64,000 bases of DNA, taken from positions 228,472,360-228,536,359 of the forward strand of contig NC_084793.1 in the NCBI RefSeq assembly GCF_963169125.1. Reading direction: 5' to 3'. Each line of letters begins with the position of its first letter. Within the stretch, counting starts at the first letter, position 1. The notes beneath the pieces are model-generated. The model had not been told where the DNA came from and ran no database searches. It saw nothing but the letters and a program-made list of their open reading frames with translations. A program made the translations under genes and the position numbers. Positions 54,675 to 64,000 of the stretch are shown here, in pieces. The DNA comes from Humulus lupulus (taxonomy: Eukaryota; Streptophyta; Magnoliopsida; Rosales; Cannabaceae).

Positions 54675-54772
54675 TTGTAGTGTTGTAGCGCTAGGTTGGG
54701 AGTGCTACAACGCTAGGCTGCATTTTCTGGGGGGCTTGAGTCTCTGAATCTAGCGCTGTAGCGCTACTCAGC
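54675..54772. repeat. GC-rich island with TGTAGCGCTA/TAGCGCTGTAGCGCTA words
   Basis: TTGTAGCGCTAGG (54684), GTGCTACAACGCTAGG (54703) and CTAGCGCTGTAGCGCTAC (54750) recur; AGCGCT is a palindrome and the words are complementary to each other. Stands out against moderately AT-rich surroundings. Confidence 0.7.
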
Positions 54773-55537
54773 CTTCTGAACTTGGTTTTTGGGAGTTCTT
54801 TTAGGGTTTTTGCTTGGGGGCTCGGGAGACAGTTTCACCACTTCGTTTGGTGGGATTAGGGGTCTCGAGAGCGCGAGTTTGGTCCCGGGATTGTCCTTTA
54901 GAATTAAAACTCATCGAAGTACCATTTTATGGATTGTGACTAGGTGTACGCTAGGGCTCGGAATGGGATCGTGCTCGAGGGTCGTCTCTATTAACCAAAG
55001 CACTCACAATCAAAGGTAAGAAAACTGCACCTTTTTGTGCGGCTGTGATGGGACTAAGGGCTCCCTATATTTGAATACAATTGTTGTATGATTATGATAT
55101 GCCATGAGAGCATGAAATAAACGACCTAAGAGTGCCGGAACTGATATTTGCGCACGGGATGCGGCTCGACCATTGGTAGCTGAGGACAGCTTAATAGTCA
55201 CCGAGCTCGGCTTAAGCAGGCCGGAGTCAGTGGGTTAAACACTGGGCTCGGACTAAGTGAGCCGGAAACAGTGGGTTAAATAGAGGGTGAGGCCTAAGGG
55301 CGTCGACCCTCAGTATTGTATAATGAATATTGACATGTTATTATTGTTGTCTGTTGATTATAGCTTGTTTAATACTGAGATGAATGGCTTATGAATAATT
55401 GTTTGACCTCTCTGAGTAGATGATTGTTATGGCATGCTGAATACATGGTTAATAGCTGTATGGATTATTTGTTTGTCTGTATTGTTTATGTACTGCATTA
55501 TGGTTTTCTTGCTGGGCATTGGCTCACGGGTGCTATG

Positions 55538-56167
55538 TGTCACGGGCCGCCAACTTCGATACTCGAATGGACGGAACGTGCGGCACTTGTTAGCACTTTT
55601 AACTAGCAAGTCAGTCTAGAATTCACACCTGCGGCAAGCAAACTCAATGGTTAGCCACGTTACAAGTCTCACACAAGTAAGGGCAGTTATGAAGCGGGAG
55701 CAAGCACGAGGCAAGCAATCCAGAGGCAACATCCCACACAACAATCAGAGCCAACAACACAGTCAAGTGGCACGCAATGGCCCAACGAAGGTAACAAACA
55801 AGCAATACATAGATTGTAAAGAATGCATACACAAAGGGACATGGCAAAGCATCATTTTATTCATATAAGGCCTTGATAGGGCAAGGGAGTACACAACTTA
55901 AGCCCCTATCTGCTGGTGGCCATGGTGCTTCCTCAAGTCACCAGGTCACCCCCCCCCCCCCCCCCCCCTAAGGAGCATTCTAAGCAAGTGAAGTCTTCCC
56001 AGGAACATATATGATTTTTGTTTGGGAGACATATGCATAATTACAAAAGTGCCATTCCCTACCCCTAAGGTTACTTGGTGCAAGACTTGACTAATGATCA
56101 AGCACCAAGGCATGCTCATACATACAAAATGGCCCCCTGGAGATGTGCCATGACGCAGCACGTCACA
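55538..56167 (-). repeat. Galadriel-like 3' LTR with C20 run
   Basis: TGTCACGGGCC…CACGTCACA. Contains an uninterrupted run of 20 C (about 55949-55968); the 5' LTR has 8. Confidence 0.93.
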
Positions 56168-56179
56168 CTCTCCCCCACT
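56168..56179 (-). promoter_or_regulatory. Galadriel-like polypurine tract
   Basis: Minus-strand AGTGGGGGAGAG abutting the 3' LTR start. Serves as plus-strand primer in LTR elements. Confidence 0.8.
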
Positions 56180-56376
56180 TAAATCTTCGGCGTCCTCGAC
56201 GAACTTGCCCCTTGCTGATCTTCAATCTTCTGCGTATGCTTGTGCAAGTCCTCCGCCCTTTCCCAGCAAATTTCTTCATCTCCGAGCCCTTTCCACTTCA
56301 CCAGAAACTCTTTCTTCTTCTTTTTGTCCACGACCACGGTCCTCTCTGCTAGGATTTCTTCAGGTTGTCTGCTGCT
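56180..56376 (-). pseudogene. Galadriel-like integrase chromodomain, downstream of a stop
   Basis: In the same frame as the integrase but after a TGA (56377-56379): EEILAERTVVVDKKKKKEFL and VKWKGLGDEEICWERAEDL, a well-formed chromodomain (aromatic residue positions F, W and the following W). It ends IEDQQGASSSRTPKI and a TAA just before the polypurine tract. The stop separates it from the rest, so the domain would be lost without readthrough. Confidence 0.85.
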
Positions 56377-57261
56377 TCATGGCTTGACGCTGACTCCTTC
56401 TCTGGTAGATTGGTTGCGCGCTGGCTCTTCTGGATCTTCGTGATACGGTTTGAGGTTGCTGACGTGCAAGACCGGGTGTATCTTCATCCATTCTGGTAAG
56501 CTGACTTTGTAGGAGGTCAGGCCCACTTTCGAGATGACTGTAATAGGACCCTCATATTTGCGGACGAGTCTGATGTCCTTATTCCCTCGGAATCTCAGTT
56601 GTTCGGGCCTCAGCTTGATCATCACTAAGTCGCCTGCTTTGAATTCCAGCGGTCGTCTCTTCTGATCTGCCCATTTTTTCATTCTCTTTGATGCCTTCTC
56701 CAGGTAGGCTCGGGCAATCTCGGTGGTTTTCTTCCAGTCTTTCGTGAAATTGAAGGCTCTCGGATTTCTTCTGCGATACTCATCCACTGTGTGGGGTAAC
56801 AGCGGTTGCTGACCGTTAACAACTTCAAAAGCGCTCTTGTTTGATGAAGAACTCTTCTGAGAGTTGAAACAAAATTGAGCTACGTCTAGTAGTTGCGACC
56901 AATTCTTTTGGTTAGCACTGACGAAATGCCGCAAATACTCTTCCAGCATCCCATTGAATCTTTCAGTTTGTCCATCTGTTTGAGGATGGTAGCTCAAGGA
57001 AATATTTAGTTGTGACCCCAAAAGGTTGAATAACTCCGACCAAAAGGTCCCTGTGAATCTTCCATCACGGTCACTAACTATATTTTGGGGTACTCCCCAA
57101 TACTTAACTACATATTTGAAGAAAAGTCTCGCTGTCTCTTCTGCCGAGCAATATTTTGACACCGGTATGAATGTTGCATACTTTGAAAATCTGTCCACGA
57201 TCACTAAGATCGCACTCAAGTCTCCCGTCTTCGGTAAACTAGTAATGAAGTCAAGCGACAC
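56377..57261 (-). pseudogene. Galadriel-like integrase core and C-terminal domain
   Basis: [49 protein letters not shown]: the three catalytic acids D, D, E are present. The C-terminal part has KRRPLEFKAGDLVMIKL and KIHPVLHVSNLKPYHED. The frame is shifted relative to the gag-pol frame by a two-base loss near 57260 (ESVA then stop versus SLDFIT). The upstream zinc domain lies in the other frame. Confidence 0.9.
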
Positions 57262-60118
57262 TCTCCCATGGTCGGCTTGGGACTAACAAAGGTTCTAACA
57301 ACCCTGGCGTCTTGTGTCTCTCCACTTTGTCTTGCTGGAAAGTGAGACAGGTTTTGGTATACTCCACGATATCGTCGCGCATTTGTGGCCAGTAGTACCC
57401 CTGCTTCAACAAGGCATGGGTTCTCTGCCACCCTGGATGACGCGCCCACAAGGTGTCGTGACACTCAGTCATTAGTGTCCTCCGCAAATCTCCTATCTTG
57501 GGAACATATAAGCGGCCACCCTTGGCCCACAAAAGATCGTCTTCTACCCAAAATTGGCGAGTCTTTCCCTCTTTTGCGAGATTCATGATGGTCTTCACCA
57601 CCGGGTCTTTCACCAGGTTCTCCTTAATGCGCTCTCGGAGTGGAGTGGTCACCATGCTAGCCGACAGATTAGCCAGCAATTTTAGAGCCGCTAACTCAGC
57701 TTTGCGACTTAGGGCATTGGCTGCCTGGTTTAGACGGCCCGCCTTGTGTTCGAAATGAAAGTCGAATTCTGCTATGAACTCCTGCCATCGTGCTTGTTTA
57801 GGGGTAAGCTTTGGCTGGGTGAGGAAATGACTCACCGCGGCATTATCTATCTTCACCACAAACTTCGACCCCAACAAGTAGTGCCTCCACACTCGTAGAC
57901 AATGAATTACTGCGAGAAGCTCCTTCTCTTGGGCAGTGTACCGCCTCTCTACCTCCATGAGTTTGCGGCTTTCATAAGCTACAGGGTGGCCTTCTTGTAC
58001 AAGCACCCCTCCCAAGGCAAAATCAGACGCGTCTGTCTGCACTTCAAAGGGCCTACCAACATCTGGTAAGGCTAGGATAGGATCTCGCATCATGACTTCT
58101 TTCAGACTCTGAAATGCTTCGACACACCTATCGATCCACGTCCAAGTTACACCCTTCTTCAACAACTCTGTCAAGGGTGTCACCCTTCTTGAATAGCCCT
58201 CCACGAATCTTCGATAATAGTTGGCTAAACCAAGGAAAGAGCGTAATTCCTTCAAATTTGTGGGGGCCTTCCAGTCTTGAATGGCCCGCACCTTCTCTAG
58301 ATCCATGCGGATTCGACCACGCTCTACTATGTGGCCTAGGAACTTGATCCTCTCTTGTGCGAAGGAGCACTTTTCTCGCTTCACATAGAGTTGGTTCTCT
58401 CTCAATTTCTGAAACACTTGGGATAAGTGTCGTTGATGTTCTTCTATTGTGGAGCTGTAGACCACAATGTCATCCAAGTAGACTACCACGAACTTGTCTA
58501 GATATTCTTGGAAAACTTGGTTCATCAACGTACAGAATGTGGCTGGTGCGTTCGTCAACCCAAACGGCATGACTCGGAACTCGTATGCTCCATATCGAGT
58601 CACACACGTTGTCTTTGGCTCATCCCCTTCGGCTATCCGCACTTGATAGTAGCCTGATCTCAAGTCCAGTTTTGTAAAGAATTTAGCTCCACTCAACTGG
58701 TCGAATAAGTCGGCGATCAAGGGGATGGGGTACGTATTACGCACTGTCACTTTATTGAGAGCCCGGTAATCAATACATAGTCTCAAGCTCCCGTCGTGCT
58801 TTTTCTGGAATAGCACGGGTGCACCATATGGTGCCTTCGATGGCCTGATGAAGCCTGCCTCTAGTAAATCCTTCAACTGCTTCCTCAGTTCTGCTAATTC
58901 GGAGGGCGCCATTCTATAGGCCGCCTTTGCAGGTGGTTTGGCTCCCGGCACCAGCTCAATCTCGTGATCAATCCCTCTTCTAGGTGGTAAGGCTTTGGGG
59001 AGTTGGTCCGGCATCACATCCCCATACTTCTTCAAGACCATTCGAATTTCTGGTGGGATGACTTCATCCACCGTATCCTCGTATATTGTGGGTAGGATAA
59101 TATACGTGGGCTCTTGCCTTCTCACGCCCTTCTTCAACTGCAAGGCTGACAACAGCTTGGTTTCTGGGGGCTGCTCTACTTTAGCAGGCACCACTGCAGG
59201 TGTGTCCCCCATTATGAGTAAGCTTCCCGTCGCTGGGATGGGAATGGCTCCCTTTTCCGTAAGGAAGTCCATACCCAATATCACATCAAAGTCGTCCATT
59301 CGCACGACCACCAAGTCAGTCTGCCCCTCCCACGAGCCAATCTTCATGTTCACCTTTTTAGCCACGCCGGTTGTGGCCAAGGCTTCTGAGTTAACCGCTT
59401 TCATGCGGCCATGGTCCTTCTCCCATTTCAGTCCCAAACGTTTAGCTTCGATCTCCGAAATGAAGTTATGAGTGGCGCCCGTGTCGATCATCACACTTCC
59501 GGCCATTTTACTGTTTAGAGCAGCGTCCACATACATTAGTCCCTTTCCGGGGGTCTTCTTCACTTTCGCACCGTGTTTCTTGAGAGCATTCAGCATCCGG
59601 AGGGCACCCATGTGCGTATACTCCTCCTCCTCCTCTTCGTTGTTTTGTTCTGCTTGGGCAAATGTCGCCTGGAGGGCACTCATCTTGCCTTTGTGAGGGC
59701 ACTCTATTGACTTATGAGGCTCGGTACAGATCCAACATGTAAGAGGCTTCTTGAACTGGGGGTTGCCACCTTTGCTAGGAGCGTTAGACTCCACAATCCT
59801 TTTCTCTCCTCCCCCACTCTTGCTCTGCCAAGACTTCCCAAACTTTTTACTCCCAACATTACTTCCACTAGTCGACGGATTGGTCTTCTTGGATTGAATG
59901 TTCCCTGATGAGTAATCAGTTAATCGTTCGGCAGCAGCCTGAGCAGTGGCTAGGTCAGCCACTCTCTGTCTCTCGAGCTCTTTCTTTGCCCAAGGCCTCA
60001 GACCTTCCAAAAACGCGAAGAGTTTGTCCACTTCGGACATGTCTTTTATATCTAGCATCAATCTAGAGAATTTCTTAACGTATTCTCGGATTGTGCCAGT
60101 GTGCTTCAGCTCTCTCAA
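57251..60118 (-). pseudogene. Galadriel-like gag C-terminus, protease, RT, RNase H and integrase zinc domain (955 codons)
   Basis: Knuckle [14 protein letters not shown] (about residue 130; CX2CX3HX4C spacing). Protease [78 protein letters not shown], all intact. RNase [46 protein letters not shown]. Integrase zinc domain: [15 protein letters not shown] … TCLTFQQDK, in which the fourth zinc ligand Cys is Phe. The frame starts after a TAG (60119-60121). Otherwise this is the best-kept coding region in the window. Confidence 0.92.
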
Positions 60119-60829
60119 CTAGCGTCGAGCTATGTAGGCAACATTTTCGGGGAGGAACTGCGTCTTCAACTCTCTCTTGAGATCTTCCTAGGTTGTTATG
60201 GTGCATCTGCTGTTCTGAATATCGTCATACTTTGTCCTCCACCACACTTTGGCATCTGCAGACAAGTACATCGTCGCCATGGCAACCTTGCCATCTTCCG
60301 ATTCAGCTCTTACGGCTCGGAAGTAATGCTCCATATCAAAAAGGAAGTTCTCTAAGTCCTTTGCGTCTCTAGCCCCACCGTAGGGCCTCGGCTCCGGGAC
60401 TTTTACTCTGCCATATTCCATGCCAATGGGTCCAGTTGCAGGCTGGCTCCCAACTGCCCTCATGGTGAGGTTCAGCTTGGTGTTCATCTCCAACATTTCA
60501 TCTTTCATTGCCTCAACCGACACCCTGTAATTCTCTACAAGGTCATTTAATGATTCTTGTAGGTCCTTCACCGCTCGTTCCATTGCCTCCATACGTTCCT
60601 CCCTCGGAGGACTATGGGATGTGCTTGAAAGGTTTTCTCTCCTCTCGATTGTTGTTATGCGGGCCAGCAGATTGGTCGTGTCCCGCTCCAACACAGCCAC
60701 GCGGTTTAGTGCGTTAGTCGTCTCTGGTTCTAGCCTGATAGAGCTAAGATCCCTGACTCTCTTGTCCAGGCCATCTAGTTCTCCGACGCGCCTCTCCAGC
60801 GCTTCAATCCTTTGAGTGTTGCTCACCAT
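60119..60829 (-). pseudogene. Galadriel-like gag, N-terminal part
   Basis: ATG at 60827-60829 (MVSNTQRIEALERRVGEL), about 30 bases after the primer site, is the natural start. Coiled-coil heptads (LEPETTNALNRVAVLERDT) precede the capsid core DLENFLFDMEHYFRA and YLSADAKVWWRTKYDD. A TAG at 60188-60190 and another at 60119-60121 break the frame that would continue into the 955-codon stretch. Both are single transitions from the codons expected at those places (Trp and Gln), inferred from the family. Confidence 0.88.
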
Positions 60830-60859
60830 CCTGCAGGGTCCCCAAGCTTTCTCAACTTA

Positions 60860-60871
60860 GCTCTAATACCA
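60860..60871 (-). promoter_or_regulatory. Galadriel-like primer binding site
   Basis: Minus-strand TGGTATTAGAGC, two bases from the LTR end; one mismatch to the tRNA-Met-complementary TGGTATCAGAGC at 61885. Confidence 0.7.
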
Positions 60872-60873
60872 AC

Positions 60874-61491
60874 TGTCACGGGCCGCCAACTTCGATACTC
60901 GAATGGACGGAACGTGCGGCACTTGTTAGCACTTTTAACTAGCAAGTCAGCCTAGAATTCACACCTGCAGCAAGCAAACTCAATGGTTAGCCACGTTACA
61001 AGTCTCACACAAGTAAGGGCAGTTATGAAGCGGGAGCAAGCACGAGGCAAGCAATCCAGAGGCAACATCCCACACAACAATCAGAGCCAACAACACAGTC
61101 AAGTGGCACGCAATGGCCCAACGAAGGTAACAAACAAGAAATACATAGATTGTAAAGAATGCATACACAAAGGGACATGGCAAAGCATCATTTTATTCAT
61201 ATAAGGCCTTGATAGGGCAAGGGAGTACACAGCTTAAGCCCCTATCTGCTGGTGGCCATGGTGCTTCCTCAAGTCACCAGGTCACCCCCCCCTAAGGAGC
61301 ATTCTAAGCAAATGAAGTCTTCCCAGGAACATATATGATTTTTGTCTGGGAGACATATGCATAATTACAAAAGTGCCATTCCCTACCCCTGAGGTTACTT
61401 GGTGCAAGACTTGACTAATGATCAAGCACCAAGGCATGCTCATACATACAAAATGGCCCCCTGGAGATGTGCCATGACGCAGCACGTCACA
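60874..61491 (-). repeat. Galadriel-like 5' LTR
   Basis: TGTCACGGGCC…CACGTCACA, with a C-run of 8. Seven substitutions against the 3' LTR. Confidence 0.93.
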
Positions 61492-61881
61492 CTATTTGGT
61501 ACAGGTAAAGGAAAGGGCAAGGTGGACCAATCCTGAGTTGGAGAGCTATAGGGTAGAATGTACATAGTCTGCTGCTTGTCCGCCACAGTCGAGGAATAGT
61601 GCAGGGACAGGAAAACCTAAAATGCGTAGTTTGCCATTAGAGTGGCTTATGGATGTATATAACTATGAAATTTTGTAAACTGTCCTTTAAAACATGTTTT
61701 TTTGGGATCCCATGTACTAAACATTTATTAAAATGAGAAAATTTCCGTTTATGACCAAAACATTTTAACCCTGGTTCGATTATGGTTTAATGTCACATTT
61801 TTTAACTATATGACTTGATTAGCAAGTCTTGCACATTTATAATCACACTGTGTAATGGCCTTGGTTATCCAGGGTGTTACA
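61492..61881 (+). other. Right part of the Tekay-like LTR
   Basis: CTATTTGGTACAGGTAAAGG onward to GGGTGTTACA. Noncoding; no gene. Confidence 0.8.
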
Positions 61882-61884
61882 ACT

Positions 61885-61896
61885 TGGTATCAGAGC
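61885..61896 (+). promoter_or_regulatory. Tekay-like primer binding site (tRNA-Met)
   Basis: TGGTATCAGAGC, three bases after the LTR end. Matches the initiator tRNA-Met 3' end. Confidence 0.88.
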
Positions 61897-62269
61897 ATCC
61901 TAGGTTTAAGCGTTCCTAAAGACTGGCTGGACATGTACATTCGCCATTAAAGACAAGCTCGACTTAGGGTTTGGTAATTGTATATTTTTGTTTATATGTT
62001 TGAGTGTTTGAAAGAAATATGAATGTCGTTACTTGTTTGATTAATAGGGAGCATGGGATAATGATAGGGCCTGGCCCTTGACCGTTGTGTGATGATAGTA
62101 AGGCATGCTTATTGGCATTGCTATTGCATGTGGATGAATATCTGGATAAACTGTTATATCTTGATTGCTTGTGATTGGTTGTGTTCCAATGGTGATCTGT
62201 GGAAAGATTGTTACCCTGTCATCATAGTCTGACCGCTGAGTTGTTGATTGCAGATTAACTTGGATAGCT

Positions 62270-63433
62270 ATGCGTCCAAGGCGATCTATACGACTAGCCG
62301 GCACTGGGTCTGAGGCTAGAGATGATGACCAGGGCCAGAACCCTCCGCCAGTCCTTGAAAACTGGCAACAGATTATGGCAGACATGCAAGCCTGGCTTCA
62401 AAACCAGGAAGAACAGATTCGTCTTTTGAGATAGCAGGCTCCATCAGGGAGAGCTGCATCTATTGTGCCACTTGCTGTGGCACCAGTTGTACAGGTAGAG
62501 GAAGTTGGAAACTGTTGGGAACCGTTGTATGAGCGGTTCAGGAGGCAGCATCCTCCAACTTTTGAGGGGGGACTAGATCCACCGAAGGCCGAACAGTGGA
62601 TGAGCATGATTACTTCTATCTTGGACTTCATGAGGGTAGAGAGTAATGGTAGGGTGGCCTGCGCCACGTATATGTTGAGAGAAGATGCTCGCATTTGGTG
62701 GGAAGTGGTATCACAGACTAGAGATGTTACTACTTTGGGTTGGGATGGATTCAAGGATTTGTTCAGTCAGAAGTACAACAACGTTGCCGTCAGGGAAGCG
62801 AAGGTAAATGAATTTGTGGGGTTAGTTCAGGGTAGCATGACAATTATAGAGTAGCCCTGAAGTTCGATAGACTTGCGAAGTTCGCACTAGACCTTGTGCC
62901 TACTGATGCAGCTAGGCAGGACATATTTATCAGAGGGCTTAATGCTATGATAGCCTGAGATGTGAGAATTACAACAGTACCTGGGGGGATGACTTATGCC
63001 CAGGCTGTTGAGAAGGCTCTTACTACTGAGGAATCAGAGAACAAGATCTGGAGGGAGAACGCAGCGAGACGGGAGGTTCGTAGGGCGGTGCCTTCACATC
63101 CAGTATCTGGTAGGGGCGGAGGCCCTAGTGATCTGAATAGGAAGACCCCTGCCACTTCGACCGCTGCTGGTCCTGATAGAAGGGGTCGAGATGTTCATGG
63201 TGGCCGTCAGGGAGGCAGTGACACATGGAGGAGTTACCCAGAGTGTATGAGGTGCAGAAGATGCCATCCGGGCGAATGTCGGGCCAAGGTCTATTATGTG
63301 TGTGGGGTGGTGGGACACCTCAAGAAGGACTTCCCAACAGTGAAGAAAGGGGAAGCAAGGAAGGTGGACAACTTGATTCCAGCTCGAGTGTTCACCTTGA
63401 CGCAGGCAGAGGCCGAGGTAGTCCCTCGGTGGT
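62270..63433 (+). pseudogene. Tekay-like gag
   Basis: ATG at 62270 (MRPRRSIRLAGTGSEARDDD). A TAG at 62432-62434 interrupts; the frame continues WEPLYERFRRQHPPTFEGG, PKAEQWMSMI, CATYMLREDARIWWEVV, FSQKYNNVAVREAKVNEFV (capsid core). A frameshift near 62848 follows, with KFDRLAKFALDLVPTDAARQ in another frame, and a TGA near 62957. The last part (62962-63435) has QAVEKALTTEESENKIW and the knuckle CHPGECRAKVYYVCGVVGHLKK. A frameshift near 63425 separates it from the protease. Confidence 0.87.
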
Positions 63434-64000
63434 GACATGTCAGCTTTCTAGCGCTGGCTCTCCTTTTATTGTATTGATTGACTCTGGTGCTACGCATTCA
63501 TTTGTTTCCACTAAGGTGATTGATAGGTTGTGTAGACCTAGTGAGTACTGTATTGTGGGGTTCGGGACTATATTGCCTACAGGGGAACTGGTAGTTTCTA
63601 GGAGATGGATTAGAGCACTGTCAGTGATGGTTGATGGTAGGGAGTTATCAATAAACTTGATTGAGTTAGGTATGGAGGATTTTGACATGATTTTGGGGAT
63701 GGATTGGCTGGTCAGATATGGGGCTACTATTGATTGTAGGAAGAAGATGGTGACTTTTGAGCCTGAGGGAGAGGATCCCTTTGTCTTCGTGGGTGCGATA
63801 TATGGACCCCGTGTACCCATGATATCAATGCTAAGAGCTAGGGATCTATTACAAGGAGGATGTATAGGTTTCCTGGCTAGTGTGGTGGATACTACCAGAG
63901 TGTTGCCAACAGGGCCCGAAGAGACTAGATTGGTTTGTGAATTCTTGGATGTATTTCCTGAGGATCTACTAGGATTACCACCGCACAGGGAGATTCAGTT
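63432..64000 (+). CDS. Tekay-like protease and start of reverse transcriptase (partial)
   Basis: Protease: PFIVLIDSGATHSFVSTKVI, MDFDMILGMDWLVRYGATIDC (quoted in part: MILGMDWLVRYGATIDC), the usual retropepsin DSG and the later D-x-I-L-G-M-D-W. The RT linker follows with VCEFLDVFPEDLLGLPPHREI up to the window edge. The frame is open from 63432 to the window end; it is one base shifted from the gag frame. In intact members gag and protease share one frame, so this is a disabling frameshift. Confidence 0.88.
   Translation, partial: MTCQLSSAGSPFIVLIDSGATHSFVSTKVIDRLCRPSEYCIVGFGTILPTGELVVSRRWIRALSVMVDGRELSINLIELGMEDFDMILGMDWLVRYGATIDCRKKMVTFEPEGEDPFVFVGAIYGPRVPMISMLRARDLLQGGCIGFLASVVDTTRVLPTGPEETRLVCEFLDVFPEDLLGLPPHREIQ

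Larger units (their letters stand above)
55538..61491 (-). mobile_element. Galadriel-like chromovirus in the Tekay-like LTR (5954 bp)
   Basis: LTRs of 630 bp (55538-56167) and 618 bp (60874-61491), with CTATG and CTATT as flanking five-mers (one mismatch). The length difference equals a C-run of 20 versus 8. Otherwise only seven substitutions were seen by eye. On the minus strand gag-pol is one frame broken by stops, then integrase and a chromodomain. The knuckle [14 protein letters not shown] and total size suit the Galadriel or a nearby chromovirus clade; the clade is inference. Confidence 0.93.
53827..61881 (+). repeat. Tekay-like 5' LTR, split by Galadriel-like element
   Basis: 53827-55537 and 61492-61881 together make about 2.1 kb. 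TG..CA ends as given. It includes the GC-palindromic block at 54675-54772, a leader-like stretch with GGATGC-type words, and CTGGGCATTGGCTCACGG (55512-55530) also found in LTR-X. No genes in 53827-55537; the frames there are shadows. Confidence 0.88.
53827..64000 (+). mobile_element. Tekay-like chromovirus, 5' LTR and gag-protease (continues past window)
   Basis: The LTR starts TGTAACGACCCAAA at 53827, directly in the Copia-Q RT gene (possible TSD TCCTA at 53822-53826; partner outside), and ends …GGGTGTTACA at 61881 after an inner insertion. The TGGTATCAGAGC primer site and gag, protease and start of RT follow on the plus strand. Start TGTAACG..C, LTR of about 2.1 kb, and CRRCHPGEC/CGVVGH-type knuckle region are typical of the Tekay/Del clade. 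Gag has stops and frameshifts. Confidence 0.88.

Noticed and set aside
55647..55868. Small frames repeated in both LTRs (55644-55868 and 60980-61204)
   Set aside because: They are duplicate LTR sequence, noncoding; the duplication comes from the element itself.
58995..59471. 158-codon plus-strand frame opposite the Galadriel-like protease
   Set aside because: Shadow of the minus-strand pol frame.
63094..63820. Minus-strand frames opposite Tekay-like gag-protease
   Set aside because: Complements of identified plus-strand gag and protease sequence.

Overview
The window is plant nuclear heterochromatin, most likely from a eudicot (species not determined; no host gene, tRNA or rRNA was recognised). 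Almost all 64 kb is a stack of transposable elements inserted into one another: Tat-lineage and chromovirus Ty3/gypsy elements, Ty1/copia elements, CACTA (En/Spm) DNA transposons, solo LTRs and a long-inverted-repeat MITE. I named the elements from their domains and measured boundaries from target site duplications (TSDs), TG..CA or CACTA termini, primer binding sites and polypurine tracts read directly in the sequence.

Left third (1-26563). Tat-A (minus strand, 1-9437, 3' LTR outside the window) is inserted in the reverse transcriptase gene of Tat-B (minus strand, 9438-13663). Tat-A itself carries a 1.07 kb LTR-like insertion inside its second (archaeal-type) RNase H. Tat-B sits in an older CACTA element (CACTA-3, visible only as 13664-13865 and 26414-26563). 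CACTA-3 was also hit by a 3.8 kb solo LTR (LTR-X, 13866-26408, TSD CCCAC), which in turn received a nearly complete 8.76 kb CACTA-1 (16517-25276, TSD ATG) with a tnp2 transposase gene and a second gene ending in a Ulp1-type cysteine protease domain.

Middle (26564-33685). Old LTR fragments, a 334 bp Mutator-like MITE, three partial or whole copies of one copia LTR family, and two copia 3' ends of one family facing each other (Copia-P plus, Copia-Q minus).

Right half (32500-64000). Copia-Q (minus) is split by CACTA-2 (33686-52732, TSD TCC), an internally deleted element of the same kind as CACTA-1 but on the plus strand. CACTA-2 contains a Reina-like chromovirus (37632-42962, TSD GAGTG), a small copia element (Copia-R, 44912-49890, TSD TTCAT) and an LTR-like insertion (50879-52704, TSD GTTGT). 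Copia-Q was also hit by a Tekay-like chromovirus (53827 to beyond 64000), whose LTR contains a young Galadriel-like chromovirus (55538-61491) with LTRs only about 1% diverged.

Nearly every coding region is broken by stops or frameshifts. The points most worth a second look are: a stop codon at the same protease-RT position in both Tat copies; an antisense reading frame beyond the Tat integrase; Ulp1-type catalytic residues visible in both CACTA elements; a duplicated leader shared by both CACTA elements; GC-rich palindromic islands upstream of TATA boxes in unrelated LTRs; and face-to-face copia ends that could form a hairpin transcript.
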